A stretch of DNA of 64,000 nucleotides from JBMNGG01 sp050949705 (GCA_050949705.1 JBMNGG010000003.1:348780-412779); one strand, 5' to 3'. Positions 9,311 through 18,093 are shown, counted from the stretch's first letter. The notes: generated from the sequence alone by a model not told the origin. Numbers and translations are program-made.

Positions 9311-10051
9311 ATGGAATATAAAGGTGGAAGACCTTTTTATGGTGATTTACTAGGAGTTATAATGCTGGATATGCAAGCACCATTAATTCCCGGAAATGTT
9401 GGAAATGCGATGTCTTATGATTTTCCTGTAAGGTACAAGGTTCTCAAGGGTTTTCCAGCGGACTGGTGGTCTGATGAAATTGGTGCTGATGAGTCAAGGT
9501 GCAAGATGTTTATTCAGGCTGCTAAGGAACTTGAGGCAGAAGGCTGCAAAGCAATAACTTCTGGATGTGGATTTTTTGCGATTTATCAAAAAAGAGTTGC
9601 GGCTGAGGTGAATATTCCGGTATTTCTTTCACCACTGGTTATGGTTCCAATGCTTTCTATGATGATAGGTCCTAACAAGAAAGTAGGGATTATAACTGCG
9701 GGTGGCCGGCATCTCAAGGGGGATTTTTTAAAGACCGTGGGAATTGATGAAAATGTGAACTTTGCAGTAGGCGGATTAGATGACACAGAAGAATTTTATA
9801 AAATCCATGTTACATGTGAAAAGGATACTATAAATCCAAAAAAAGTTGAAGAGGAAGTTGTACAAGCGGCAGAGGATTTGCTTAAAAAACACCCGGATAT
9901 CGGATGTTTCGTATTTGAATGCAGTGATATTCCACCTTTCGCAAGGGAAGTGGTTAAAAGGACAGGAATCCCGGTATTTGATTTTATAGGCTTAGCACAC
10001 ATGGTGGCAAGAGCAATTATTCCTCCAAAATATCCTGAGTTTTTTGCTTAA
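9311..10051 (+). CDS. Asp/Glu/hydantoin racemase superfamily protein, copy 1
   Basis: This 246-residue protein has the two active-site cysteines expected of the superfamily, Cys86 in TSGCGFFA and Cys204 in VFECSDIPPF, each following a beta strand. The superfamily includes aspartate and hydantoin racemases, maleate isomerase and arylmalonate decarboxylase, so racemisation, isomerisation or decarboxylation of a small acid are all possible. It is the first of three tandem paralogues. It is closer to copy 3 (shared LIPGNVGNA, FPxDWxxD and ECSDxPPFA) than to copy 2. The ribosome site is GGAGGGGG. Confidence 0.85.
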   Translation: MEYKGGRPFYGDLLGVIMLDMQAPLIPGNVGNAMSYDFPVRYKVLKGFPADWWSDEIGADESRCKMFIQAAKELEAEGCKAITSGCGFFAIYQKRVAAEVNIPVFLSPLVMVPMLSMMIGPNKKVGIITAGGRHLKGDFLKTVGIDENVNFAVGGLDDTEEFYKIHVTCEKDTINPKKVEEEVVQAAEDLLKKHPDIGCFVFECSDIPPFAREVVKRTGIPVFDFIGLAHMVARAIIPPKYPEFFA

Positions 10052-10142
10052 AAAGTTTTCATTTGCTATTTAGGAAAGTTGGAAATTTAATAGTTTACGC
10101 TGAATTCATTCGCTTAATTATATTAACAGGAGTGAGAAATGT

Positions 10143-10874
10143 ATGAAGGTTAAGGGTGGACGTAATTTTTACGGAGAGGCCATTGGTGTAATAGTTTTTG
10201 AAAATAATATAACACCAGCTATCCTTGGGGATGTTAGAAACGCATTGAGTTATGATTTCCCTGTGAGGTTTAAAGTGATAAAGGGGATTTCACCGGAATC
10301 AAATTCCCCTCAAAATAATTTTGACATTGATGGTTTAGTGCAAGCCGTCCGTGAACTGGAACAGGATGGTGTTAGGGCTATCATGATTAGCAGTGGATGT
10401 TTAACAAAGTATTTATTTGAAGTTGCATCCAATGTCAGCATACCAATTTTTTCGACTCCTCTTGTGCTTGTGCCAATGATATCCACTGCTATTGGAGATA
10501 ATCTAAAAGTGGGGATAATAACAGAGAACCAATACTCTGCGGAAGTCCTAAACAAGATAGGGATTAATGAAAAGACCCCTTACATTATTGAAGAGCTTGA
10601 TATGGATAATGCTGAAACATATGTTAGAACTTATATTCAAGGTAAAACAGAATGTGTGGATTATGACAAAATCAGAAGAGAGTTAGTGAGTCTAATAACA
10701 GAGCTTGTTAAAAACAATCCAGATATTGGTGCTATTGTGTTAGATGGTGCACCTTTGGCATCTTTTACTGAAGCAATAAAAGAGGAAATAGGTCTTCCTA
10801 TGGCAGATTTTATGTCATTAGCACGTATGGTATATAGGGCAATTGTTCCACAGGATTATGAAGGCTTTATGTAA
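10143..10874 (+). CDS. Asp/Glu racemase superfamily paralogue lacking the second cysteine, copy 2
   Basis: This 243-residue protein aligns along its whole length with copies 1 and 3 (KGGRNFYGEAIGV, SYDFPVRFKVIKG, ISSGC). The first active-site Cys is kept at residue 86. The segment equivalent to FECSDxPPF reads LDGAPLASF, so the second Cys is Gly202. Two-base racemisation should not be possible with one Cys; a decarboxylase-like or structural role, or a hetero-oligomer with copy 1 or 3, are alternatives. It has its own AGGAG site and an open frame, so it looks maintained rather than decayed. Confidence 0.8.
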   Translation: MKVKGGRNFYGEAIGVIVFENNITPAILGDVRNALSYDFPVRFKVIKGISPESNSPQNNFDIDGLVQAVRELEQDGVRAIMISSGCLTKYLFEVASNVSIPIFSTPLVLVPMISTAIGDNLKVGIITENQYSAEVLNKIGINEKTPYIIEELDMDNAETYVRTYIQGKTECVDYDKIRRELVSLITELVKNNPDIGAIVLDGAPLASFTEAIKEEIGLPMADFMSLARMVYRAIVPQDYEGFM

Positions 10875-10993
10875 CTTTTAGATTAATATTAAGTAATTAT
10901 TTTTCATAATAACGTTAAATATGCTTTGAAGCCCAACTGTTTTAAAAAAGAGTAGTAATATTTAATGCAAAATTGTGAGGGGGTAGTAATATT

Positions 10994-11713
10994 ATGAATA
11001 CCAATAGATATCCTTATTATGGAAAGGCGATGGGCATTTTGCTAAATAACACCACATACCCATTAATTCCGGGAAATGTGGGTAATGCAACAACTTATCC
11101 TTTTCCAGTTGAAATTAAAAGTATCAAAGAATTCCCCACTGATTGGCATTGCGATAAACGTGGTGCAGATGGTGAAAGGCTTGAATATTTTGTAAGAGCG
11201 GCAAAGGGTTTGGAATCGGAGGGAATTAAAGCAATTACAACAGGTTGCGGTTTTTATGCTTTGTTTCAAAAACGTGCAACCCCTTATTTAAAAGTACCTC
11301 TTTTCTCTTCACCTTTGTTAATGGTTCCATTAGTTTATAATTTAGTAGGAAAAAAGGGTAAAATAGGAATTTTGACAGCGAGTTCCAGGAACTTAAGTGA
11401 AGCACATTTTGATGCATGTAATATAAGTTCCTCTATACCCATTGTAATACAAGGTATGGATGAATATCCTGAATTTCAAGATGTTATAATGAAAGAATCA
11501 AAATCAATCATGGACATAGAGGTAATGAAAAATGAAGTTGTAGATGCGGCAAAGAAGCTAGTCAATAATAATGAAGATGTCTCAGCGCTAGTTTTTGAGT
11601 GCTCTGACATGCCGCCATTTGCTAAGGCTGTTTATGAGGCTGTTAACATTCCAGTATTTGATTTTATTAATATGATTAAATTTGCAAACGAAATGGTAAT
11701 CACCAAGGACTAG
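10994..11713 (+). CDS. Asp/Glu/hydantoin racemase superfamily protein, copy 3
   Basis: This 239-residue paralogue has both expected cysteines (Cys85 in TTGCGFYA, Cys203 in FECSDMPPF). It shares LIPGNVGNATTY and FPTDWHCD with copy 1. The GAGGGGG site is 11-12 bases before ATG. It is the last gene of the cluster, followed by about 650 bases without an intact gene. Three successive family members in one locus suggest related but distinct substrates or subunits; function is not known. Confidence 0.85.
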   Translation: MNTNRYPYYGKAMGILLNNTTYPLIPGNVGNATTYPFPVEIKSIKEFPTDWHCDKRGADGERLEYFVRAAKGLESEGIKAITTGCGFYALFQKRATPYLKVPLFSSPLLMVPLVYNLVGKKGKIGILTASSRNLSEAHFDACNISSSIPIVIQGMDEYPEFQDVIMKESKSIMDIEVMKNEVVDAAKKLVNNNEDVSALVFECSDMPPFAKAVYEAVNIPVFDFINMIKFANEMVITKD

Positions 11714-11809
11714 TAATTGCTTAAACCTGGATTTATCATGGAGGCCATAAATGATTGATAAAAAAGCCTTGGGTGTTTGAAGTGGTCATAACTCCTGAGG
11801 TTGTGAAGC

Positions 11810-12116
11810 TCAATCAAATATGGCTTCCTTTTTAATGTTTTTTCTTAGCATTGTCCCAACTTTAGAAATATCGTCAAAAACATCCTGCAAAAGCCCGAAG
11901 GTGGGTGTCGCCTCCAAACCCTCCAAAGGGGTTATGATAATATTTGAAAAAAGGTAATTTCCGTCCTTGAGGCTCGGCTGCCAGCTTTTCATATACACTC
12001 TGGCACCGTAGCTTGATCCCCTGCCATCTCTAATGTGGTTCAAGAACTACAATCTCGTCTTATCGAACAAATTTCCCATTACCTGATGGCACTATGATAT
12101 ATTCTTTGGTTTCCAT
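11810..12116 (-). pseudogene. Decayed minus-strand ORF, function unknown
   Basis: The minus strand reads METKEYIIVPSGNGKFVR, then a stop, then DEIVVLEPH in the same frame. Shifted by one base, it continues as IRDGRGSSYGARVYMKSW to a stop near 11810. Joined together this gives about 100 plausible residues broken by one stop and one frameshift. I do not recognise the family. The following 250 bases up to the radical SAM gene are AT-rich with nothing recognisable. A chance frame is possible. Confidence 0.35.
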
Positions 12117-12408
12117 AGATATCCATATCATTGTTGCATTTTTTATAATCTTTCCCGCCGAAAATTTATCTATTTAGCAGCAAAAATTTTGTAACCGTCT
12201 CCCAATATTTACATCACTACAACAGAATATTTCATTAATTAAATTATATGCTTTAAATTTTATCTACAAGTTATTTTTTCAGATATTTTAAACAAAGACT
12301 TGCAAGTGCTTTCACCCAACAGTTATAATAAAAATAGTAAATTACTGATACTGCAATTGATAAGGAGGTTTGAGAGCAGCTCTTGGCAAAGAGTTATGTT
12401 CAATTAAA

Positions 12409-13398
12409 ATGAAAGAAGCTATGTATTACGAAAAACTGGATAACGGTACCGTTAGATGCCGCTTGTGTCCACACCGTTGTAGTATCGTTTTAGATAGAAC
12501 AGGGACGTGTAAAGTCAGAAAGAATATAGAAGGCAAGTTATACTCTGTTAATTATGGCAAAGTATCATCTTGGAGCATGGATCCCATTGAGAAAAAACCA
12601 CTGTATCATTTTTATCCCGGTCATTGGATTTTTTCCGTGGGAAGTTTTGGATGTAACTTTAGGTGTAAGTTTTGCCAAAACTGGCAGATTGCTCAGCAGA
12701 CAGAAGTTTTCACTAAGGAGATATCACCTAATGACTTAGTTCAAGCTGCAAAAAAACAAGATGACAATCTTGGAATTGCATATACTTATAATGAACCAAC
12801 AATATGGTATGAATATGTTATTGAATGTGCCAAGCTCGCAAAACAGGAAGGTCTTAAGAATGTGCTTATTACTAATGGTTTTATCGAAAAAGAACCATTA
12901 AATGAGATATTACCTTATATCGATGCCATGAATATCGATGTAAAGGCCTATCATGAGAGTTTTTACGAAGACCTTGTTTCAGGCCGGCTTTCACCAGTGA
13001 AAGAAACCGTTGAACTTGTAAATTCAAAATGTCATATAGAAATAACTACACTGATTATACCGGGCATGAATGACGGCAAAGAAGAAATAGAACTACTTGC
13101 CCAATGGCTTTCGTCTTTAAGAAGAGATATACCCCTTCATCTTACCCGTTACTTTCCAAATTATAAGCTTGATATTTCACATACCCCTATAAACACAATA
13201 ACAAAAGCTAGAGATATTGCCATGAAATATCTAGACTATGTTTATACAGGTAATGTCATTGATATAGAAGGGAATAATACTTTTTGTCCTTCATGTGGTT
13301 ACGCTGTTATAAAAAGAAATGGCTACATGATACAAAAAACTGTACAGGATAAGAAATGTCCAAAATGTGGGGGAAAAATATCCTTGGTCGAAATATAG
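12409..13398 (+). CDS. AmmeMemoRadiSam-type radical SAM enzyme
   Basis: About 330 residues. The N-terminus has a CxLCPHRC zinc-like motif (RCRLCPHRCSI), then a SVGSFGCNFRCKFCQNWQIAQ segment with the radical SAM CxxxCxxC triad, then YNEPTIW, and a C-terminal CPSC...CPKC zinc-ribbon tail. This matches the radical SAM member of the AmmeMemoRadiSam group, long annotated as PflA-like. The usual partners (AMMECR1 and Memo) are absent; a ThiF-like gene follows instead. The start is uncertain. A TAAGGAGG site at 12361-12368 is only one base from an in-frame TTG (12370), too close; ATG 12409 matches the expected family start but lacks a close site. The target is unknown. Confidence 0.85.
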   Translation: MKEAMYYEKLDNGTVRCRLCPHRCSIVLDRTGTCKVRKNIEGKLYSVNYGKVSSWSMDPIEKKPLYHFYPGHWIFSVGSFGCNFRCKFCQNWQIAQQTEVFTKEISPNDLVQAAKKQDDNLGIAYTYNEPTIWYEYVIECAKLAKQEGLKNVLITNGFIEKEPLNEILPYIDAMNIDVKAYHESFYEDLVSGRLSPVKETVELVNSKCHIEITTLIIPGMNDGKEEIELLAQWLSSLRRDIPLHLTRYFPNYKLDISHTPINTITKARDIAMKYLDYVYTGNVIDIEGNNTFCPSCGYAVIKRNGYMIQKTVQDKKCPKCGGKISLVEI

Positions 13399-13486
13399 TA
13401 AAAGCAGGTAATACTTCGAATTATTGCCCGGGAAATGTAAATTAGTGTCTAAATTTATAGCATTAATAAATAATGGGGGGTTTACA

Positions 13487-14890
13487 TTGGTATTGCCCGA
13501 TAGTAAAGCTAAGAGATACGAGCGGCATATTATCATGCCTGAAATAGGTCAATTAGGCCAGAAAAAACTTTTAGATTCCCATGTAGAGGTAATTGGTAAC
13601 TCGGTAAGTGAAGCCTTATCACTATTCTATTATTTGACCGCTGTAGGTATCGGCACAATATCATATAATTTTCAAAACAAGAATGGCATAAATAATATGT
13701 TATTTAATTTAAAAGATTTAAACCCTGATATAACTATAATTGAATCTGATTTAACTGATGCAAACAATAATCCTAAGGTTAGAATAATAATTGGAAATAT
13801 GGATTTTGTACATAACAAGATTTCTCTTCTTGACGAAAAGAACAAATCACAAATTCCCCTTATAATTGCAGTAACAAATCCTTGGCAAGGTTTGTTTTAT
13901 GTATTTAGAGAAAAAGAAAAGCCATATACTGATATTTTCGAAACAGCATATGTTGAATTTAGTAAAAATAAGAGCTTTGCTTCGGAAGGCTTTGTATTGT
14001 CATCTTGTTTTGCAGGTGCATTAGGAGCAACAGAGGCTGTCAAGTGTTGTTTGAATTTAGGAGACTCTGTTGACAACCCATTATTTTATGATTTAATGTC
14101 AATGCGCTTTTCAGGCAATAAAAATTGTAATATTGCGGCAAATAAGAGTCCCAAAACATCCAGGCATTTTAAAAATAGAATATCCGATTCTAAGGTTCTG
14201 ATTATAGGGACCGGTGGTCTTGGCAGTCCGGTGGCTTTTGCGCTAGCTTTAATAGGTGTTGGAACAATTGGTTTGGTTGACGGTGACCATGTTGATTTAA
14301 GCAACCTTAATCGCCAAATCCTTCATTCAACATCGAGAATAGGCATGTCAAAAGTTGAATCAGCGTGCTGGTTTTTGAAAAGATTAAACCCGTCTATAAG
14401 AATAATTCCGTATTATACAAATATAACAAAAGAGAATGCTTTGGATTTAATTAAGGATTATGATGTAATCATTGCATGTCTCGATAATCTGCCTTCTCGA
14501 TATCTTCTAAATGACACATGTTTTTTTGCAGAAAAACCTTTAGTAGAGGCAGGAGTATTAAGACTTAATGGTATGAGCCAGACTATATTACCAAAACAAG
14601 GTCCATGCTATAGGTGCATTTTTCCGGAAATGCCGTCCTTAGAAAGTATTCCATCACCTTCACAAGCCGGTATTCTTGGTTCAATACCCGGAGTGATGGG
14701 GTTTTTAGAAGCGGCAGAGGTAGTAAAACTTTTAATTGGAGCAGATGGAATTCTAAAAGATAGAATTTTACTTTATGATGCTATGGATTTGGAATTTCGT
14801 GTTCCCAGTTTCCGGGGAGACTATCGATGTCCTTTATGTGGAGAAAATCCTTCAATAACCACTCTTCAAGATTATGAAACTGGTTTATAA
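13487..14890 (+). CDS. Tandem ThiF/MoeB-like protein with degenerate first domain
   Basis: TTG 13487 is chosen because GGGGGG lies just upstream and the protein then begins like MoeB (AKRYERHIIMPEIGQLGQKKLL). It has about 467 residues. Residues about 10-220 form a first E1-like domain whose nucleotide loop is lost (VEVIGNSVSEAL). The second, from about residue 225, is intact: LIIGTGGLGSP, DGDHVDLSNLNRQ, SRIGMSKVESA, ACLDN, and paired zinc cysteines (CYRC, CPLC). ThiF/MoeB enzymes adenylate the C-terminus of a ubiquitin-like sulfur carrier. A catalytically dead first half plus an active second half recalls eukaryotic E1 organisation. No carrier gene (ThiS/MoaD) was seen nearby. Confidence 0.8.
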   Translation: MVLPDSKAKRYERHIIMPEIGQLGQKKLLDSHVEVIGNSVSEALSLFYYLTAVGIGTISYNFQNKNGINNMLFNLKDLNPDITIIESDLTDANNNPKVRIIIGNMDFVHNKISLLDEKNKSQIPLIIAVTNPWQGLFYVFREKEKPYTDIFETAYVEFSKNKSFASEGFVLSSCFAGALGATEAVKCCLNLGDSVDNPLFYDLMSMRFSGNKNCNIAANKSPKTSRHFKNRISDSKVLIIGTGGLGSPVAFALALIGVGTIGLVDGDHVDLSNLNRQILHSTSRIGMSKVESACWFLKRLNPSIRIIPYYTNITKENALDLIKDYDVIIACLDNLPSRYLLNDTCFFAEKPLVEAGVLRLNGMSQTILPKQGPCYRCIFPEMPSLESIPSPSQAGILGSIPGVMGFLEAAEVVKLLIGADGILKDRILLYDAMDLEFRVPSFRGDYRCPLCGENPSITTLQDYETGL

Positions 14891-14949
14891 CGTATAATTG
14901 GATTGATAGTATTGCAATTTACATTTATAAAAACAGTTCTATAAAGACA

Positions 14950-15828
14950 TTAATCCAAGAGTTCTTCCTTGATACGTTTTCCGGTGGGAGTTGTGGCTAG
15001 ACCGCCCATAGCTGTTTCTCTTAACTGCTCAGGCATCATGCGGCCGACTTCCCCCATGGCTTTAATAACTTCATCTGGAGGAATGATGCTTTCTATACCG
15101 GCTAAGGCCATATCTGCTGCCGTTATGGCCTGAACTGCACCCATGCCGTTTCTCTTAATACACGGCACCTCAACTAAACCAGCTACTGGATCACATACAA
15201 GGCCCATAAGGCTTTTTAGAGAAATTGCTACCGCGTGTCCCACTTGCTTTGGCGTTCCTCCGGCTAGGTCAACAACTGCTGCGGCAGCCATAGCTACTGC
15301 ACTACCACATTCTGCTTGACAGCCTCCTTCTGCTCCGGCTAAAGTTGCATTTAGCGCAATTATTTTTCCTATTGCTCCTGCAGTAAACAGAGCTTCCGTT
15401 ATTTGATCATCGCTTTTGTCCAATTCTTCTGCAATACTAATCAATACTCCGGGGATAATGCCACAAGATCCAGCTGTAGGTGAGGCTACGATGCGACCCA
15501 TAGAAGCATTTACATTTGATACGGCCATGGCACGTGCAGCTGCTTTTAAGGAAATACTATTGGAAATTGCCTTTTCAGATGCTTTCCATAGACGATATCC
15601 CTCACCGCCTGTTACTCCACTTAGGGAAGACACAGGTTTTTCAGTTCCTTTTTGGGTAGTTTCCTTCATTACTTGAAAGTATTCTTTCATCCTTTTTGTT
15701 AACTTTTCCACGGAAATTCCCATTTCTTTAGATTCCATATCTTTTATAACGGTAGATATTTTTACTTTTTGAGTTTCCGCCAAAGTAATAATTTCTTCTA
15801 GAGTCCGTACGCTCACTTTATACACCAC
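14950..15828 (-). CDS. sdaAA: L-serine dehydratase, iron-sulfur-dependent, alpha subunit
   Basis: This 292-residue protein converts L-serine to pyruvate and ammonia together with the beta subunit. It carries the Fe-S-binding pattern of the family: GSCGIIPG, GGCQAECGSA and CDPVAGLVEVPCIKRNG. It starts inside the end of sdaAB (11-base overlap), indicating translational coupling. It is convergent with the ThiF-like gene. The two-subunit, [4Fe-4S] form is the one usual in anaerobic Firmicutes. A link with glyA (serine-glycine interconversion) about 6 kb away is possible but not shown. Confidence 0.95.
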   Translation of the reverse strand: MVYKVSVRTLEEIITLAETQKVKISTVIKDMESKEMGISVEKLTKRMKEYFQVMKETTQKGTEKPVSSLSGVTGGEGYRLWKASEKAISNSISLKAAARAMAVSNVNASMGRIVASPTAGSCGIIPGVLISIAEELDKSDDQITEALFTAGAIGKIIALNATLAGAEGGCQAECGSAVAMAAAAVVDLAGGTPKQVGHAVAISLKSLMGLVCDPVAGLVEVPCIKRNGMGAVQAITAADMALAGIESIIPPDEVIKAMGEVGRMMPEQLRETAMGGLATTPTGKRIKEELLD

Positions 15829-16489
15829 CTAATGCAGATTTAATTACCATTACCCTTTGAACATGATTCGTACTGGATAAAGCTAACTTTAGTCCTTCGG
15901 GAATTTCTTCATCGACTTCTATCACCATTAAAGCAGTCTTTCCTCGGGATTCCCGGGAAACCTTCATTTGGGCGATATTTATACTATTTTCGGCTAAAAA
16001 GGATGCTACCTTTGCAATCATGCCTGGCCTGTCATTGTGGACAATAATTATTGTATTAAACTCCCCGGTAAAATCTGTATTAAAACCATCAATAGAAGAA
16101 ATTATAACTCTGCCTCCTCCGACAGATGAGCCCATCACCTCAGTAGAATTATTTTTTCCCTTTAATATAAGCTTTGCCGTATTAGGAGATAATTCTGGGT
16201 AAGTATTTCCAAATACTATGTTTACTTTAATTCCTTTATTTTGTGCTATTATAAAGGATTCTTTTATTCCGTCATCGTCAGTTGAAAGACCTAAAATTCC
16301 AGCCACCAAGGCTTTATCAGTTCCATGACCTTTACCGGTCTTAGAAAAGGAATTATATAAAATTATCTTAGCCTCCGTAGGCTCTTCTCCTAGTATGTTC
16401 CTTGCCAAGTTTCCCAGCCTTACAGCCCCAGCAGTGTGTGAACTTGATGGGCCAATCATTACGGGGCCTATAATGTCAAATATATTCAA
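15818..16489 (-). CDS. sdaAB: L-serine dehydratase, iron-sulfur-dependent, beta subunit
   Basis: This 223-residue protein has the N-terminal motif GPSSSHTAGAVRLGNLAR of the beta chain and a C-terminal ACT domain (TIIIVHNDRPGMIAKVASFLAENSINIAQMKVSRES) that probably senses an amino acid. It is first in a two-gene minus-strand operon with sdaAA. Transcription starts in the 420-base divergent region shared with rpmE. Confidence 0.95.
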   Translation of the reverse strand: MNIFDIIGPVMIGPSSSHTAGAVRLGNLARNILGEEPTEAKIILYNSFSKTGKGHGTDKALVAGILGLSTDDDGIKESFIIAQNKGIKVNIVFGNTYPELSPNTAKLILKGKNNSTEVMGSSVGGGRVIISSIDGFNTDFTGEFNTIIIVHNDRPGMIAKVASFLAENSINIAQMKVSRESRGKTALMVIEVDEEIPEGLKLALSSTNHVQRVMVIKSALGGV

Positions 16490-16781
16490 AAGGCCACCTC
16501 CAAAAATGTATTTTTGCTATGTATAGTCTGGACATATAAGATGACAGAATTGTTGAAAACCTCAATTAAGAAGTAGGGTAAAATCCATCATTTTATTTGG
16601 CTATAAAGTGATTATCAGAATTGTAAGAGATATTGTAATCATTATGAAGGAGAAATCTAAAAAAATCAAGCATATATATTTTGAATTGTAAAGTTGTAAG
16701 AGCGTAAAAAATGTGGCGGTAATCCTTGATAAATAAGTATCTTAAGTGGTAATATTATAATAGTAACATTTTTAAAAACCC
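16490..16781. other. Divergent intergenic region between sdaAB and rpmE
   Basis: This AT-rich stretch has no open frame of note. It must hold the sdaAB promoter on the minus strand. I saw no riboswitch or clear operator in it. Confidence 0.5.
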
Positions 16782-16810
16782 TTGTGAAAATATTAAGCCT
16801 ATGCTATAAT
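16782..16810 (+). promoter_or_regulatory. Sigma-A-type promoter for rpmE
   Basis: TTGTGA at 16782-16787 and TATAAT at 16805-16810 are separated by 17 bases, about 100 bases before the rpmE start. The -10 is perfect and the -35 matches four of six. Confidence 0.7.
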
Positions 16811-16909
16811 ACAAAAGTGATTCAAGTGTAACTTTTTACACAGAAGTTAAAGATATGATACTTATCGAAATCATACATTTTTATAGAAAAAGGCAAAGAG
16901 GTGAAAAGC

Positions 16910-17119
16910 GTGAGAAAAGGAATCCATCCTAAATATGGAACAGCTACGGTGAGATGTGCTTGTGGGAATACTTTTGAAACAGGGTCTACCAGAGAGGACC
17001 TGCGTGTAGAAATATGTTCAAAGTGCCATCCTTTCTTTTCAGGCAAACAAAAACTGGTTGATACCGGTGGCCGCGTAGAGAGATTTAAGAAGAGATATGG
17101 CTTAAAAGATGCAGAGTAA
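16910..17119 (+). CDS. rpmE: 50S ribosomal protein L31, zinc-binding type
   Basis: The GTG at 16910 is chosen because AAAGAGGTG precedes it and the protein then begins RKGIHPKY, as L31 does; an in-frame GTG lies at 16901. It has 69 residues. CAC and CSKC supply the four zinc cysteines of the zinc-type (C+) L31, and [25 protein letters not shown] is the family signature. It is a monocistronic unit with its own promoter and terminator. Confidence 0.95.
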   Translation: MRKGIHPKYGTATVRCACGNTFETGSTREDLRVEICSKCHPFFSGKQKLVDTGGRVERFKKRYGLKDAE

Positions 17120-17122
17120 TAG

Positions 17123-17152
17123 AAGGTTGGAGGTTATCTCTAACCTTTTTTA
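17123..17152 (+). terminator. Terminator after rpmE
   Basis: AAGGTTGGAG pairs with CTCTAACCTT (one mismatch) around a short loop and is followed by TTTTTTATT. Confidence 0.85.
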
Positions 17153-17235
17153 TTAATACCATGTAAGTGTATTAACTTTTATGATATGTGGTTTTCTACA
17201 CAGAAATTAGAATCTGCTTACGAAGGGGGAGAAAA

Positions 17236-18093
17236 ATGAAACCGGTAAAACCTAATATAGGTGGGCAAGCCGTTATTGAGGGAGTTATGATGAGAGGTCC
17301 GAAAATGACAGCTATTGCTATCAGAAAAAATGAAGAAATCATCATGAAAACCGAGCCCAATCATTCACTCTCAGATAAATACAAGTTTCTCAAACTGCCT
17401 ATATTGAGAGGTATATTGTCATTGTTTGAAATGCTTATTATTGGCATTCAAACATTATCATATTCTGCAAGTGTTGCAGGAGAAGGTGAAGAAGAGGAAC
17501 TTACCAGCAGAGATATAGCTTTTGCTTTGATTTCAGCTGTAGGCTTTGCTGTTGCTCTTTTCATTGTTCTTCCCACTATTGCAGTCAGGTTTATAAGTAG
17601 TAGTATTAGTAATCCCTTACTTTTGAATTTTGTTGAAGGTTTGTTAAGGATTTCAATTTTTATCATATATGTTATTGTGATTTCTCTAATGAAAGATATA
17701 AGAAGGGTTTTTGAGTATCATGGTGCAGAGCATAAGGCTGTTCACTGCTTTGAGCATGATGAAAAATTAACCCCGGAAAATGCCGCTAAATACACCACCA
17801 TTCATCCACGTTGTGGTACCAGTTTTATGATGTTGGTGATGTTTATCAGTATTATAATTTTTTCAATGATGGGCTGGCCTGGTTTAATCCAGCGAATAGT
17901 GTCTAGGATAATTATGCTGCCTTTAGTGTCGGGAATATCCTATGAGATTATAAGGATTGCCGGTAAAAGTAAAAGTCCTATAGTGAGAATGTTGAATATT
18001 CCCGGGATGTGGCTTCAAAAATTAACTACCAGAGAACCTGACGGAGAACAGTTAGAAGTGGCAATTGCGGCATTAAAAAGTGTTTTAAATTGA
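17236..18093 (+). CDS. DUF1385 family membrane protein
   Basis: The ATG at 17236 sits behind AAGGGGGAG; the longer frame from 17188 lacks a site. The 285-residue protein begins with the family signature NIGGQAVIEGVMMRGP, has several hydrophobic segments (around residues 85-115, 130-155 and 200-250) and a conserved YHGAEHKAVHCFEH block with HPRCGTSF, which looks metal-binding. Its function is not established. It is commonly found next to prfA and prmC in Clostridia, as here (33 bases upstream of prfA). Confidence 0.9.
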   Translation: MKPVKPNIGGQAVIEGVMMRGPKMTAIAIRKNEEIIMKTEPNHSLSDKYKFLKLPILRGILSLFEMLIIGIQTLSYSASVAGEGEEEELTSRDIAFALISAVGFAVALFIVLPTIAVRFISSSISNPLLLNFVEGLLRISIFIIYVIVISLMKDIRRVFEYHGAEHKAVHCFEHDEKLTPENAAKYTTIHPRCGTSFMMLVMFISIIIFSMMGWPGLIQRIVSRIIMLPLVSGISYEIIRIAGKSKSPIVRMLNIPGMWLQKLTTREPDGEQLEVAIAALKSVLN

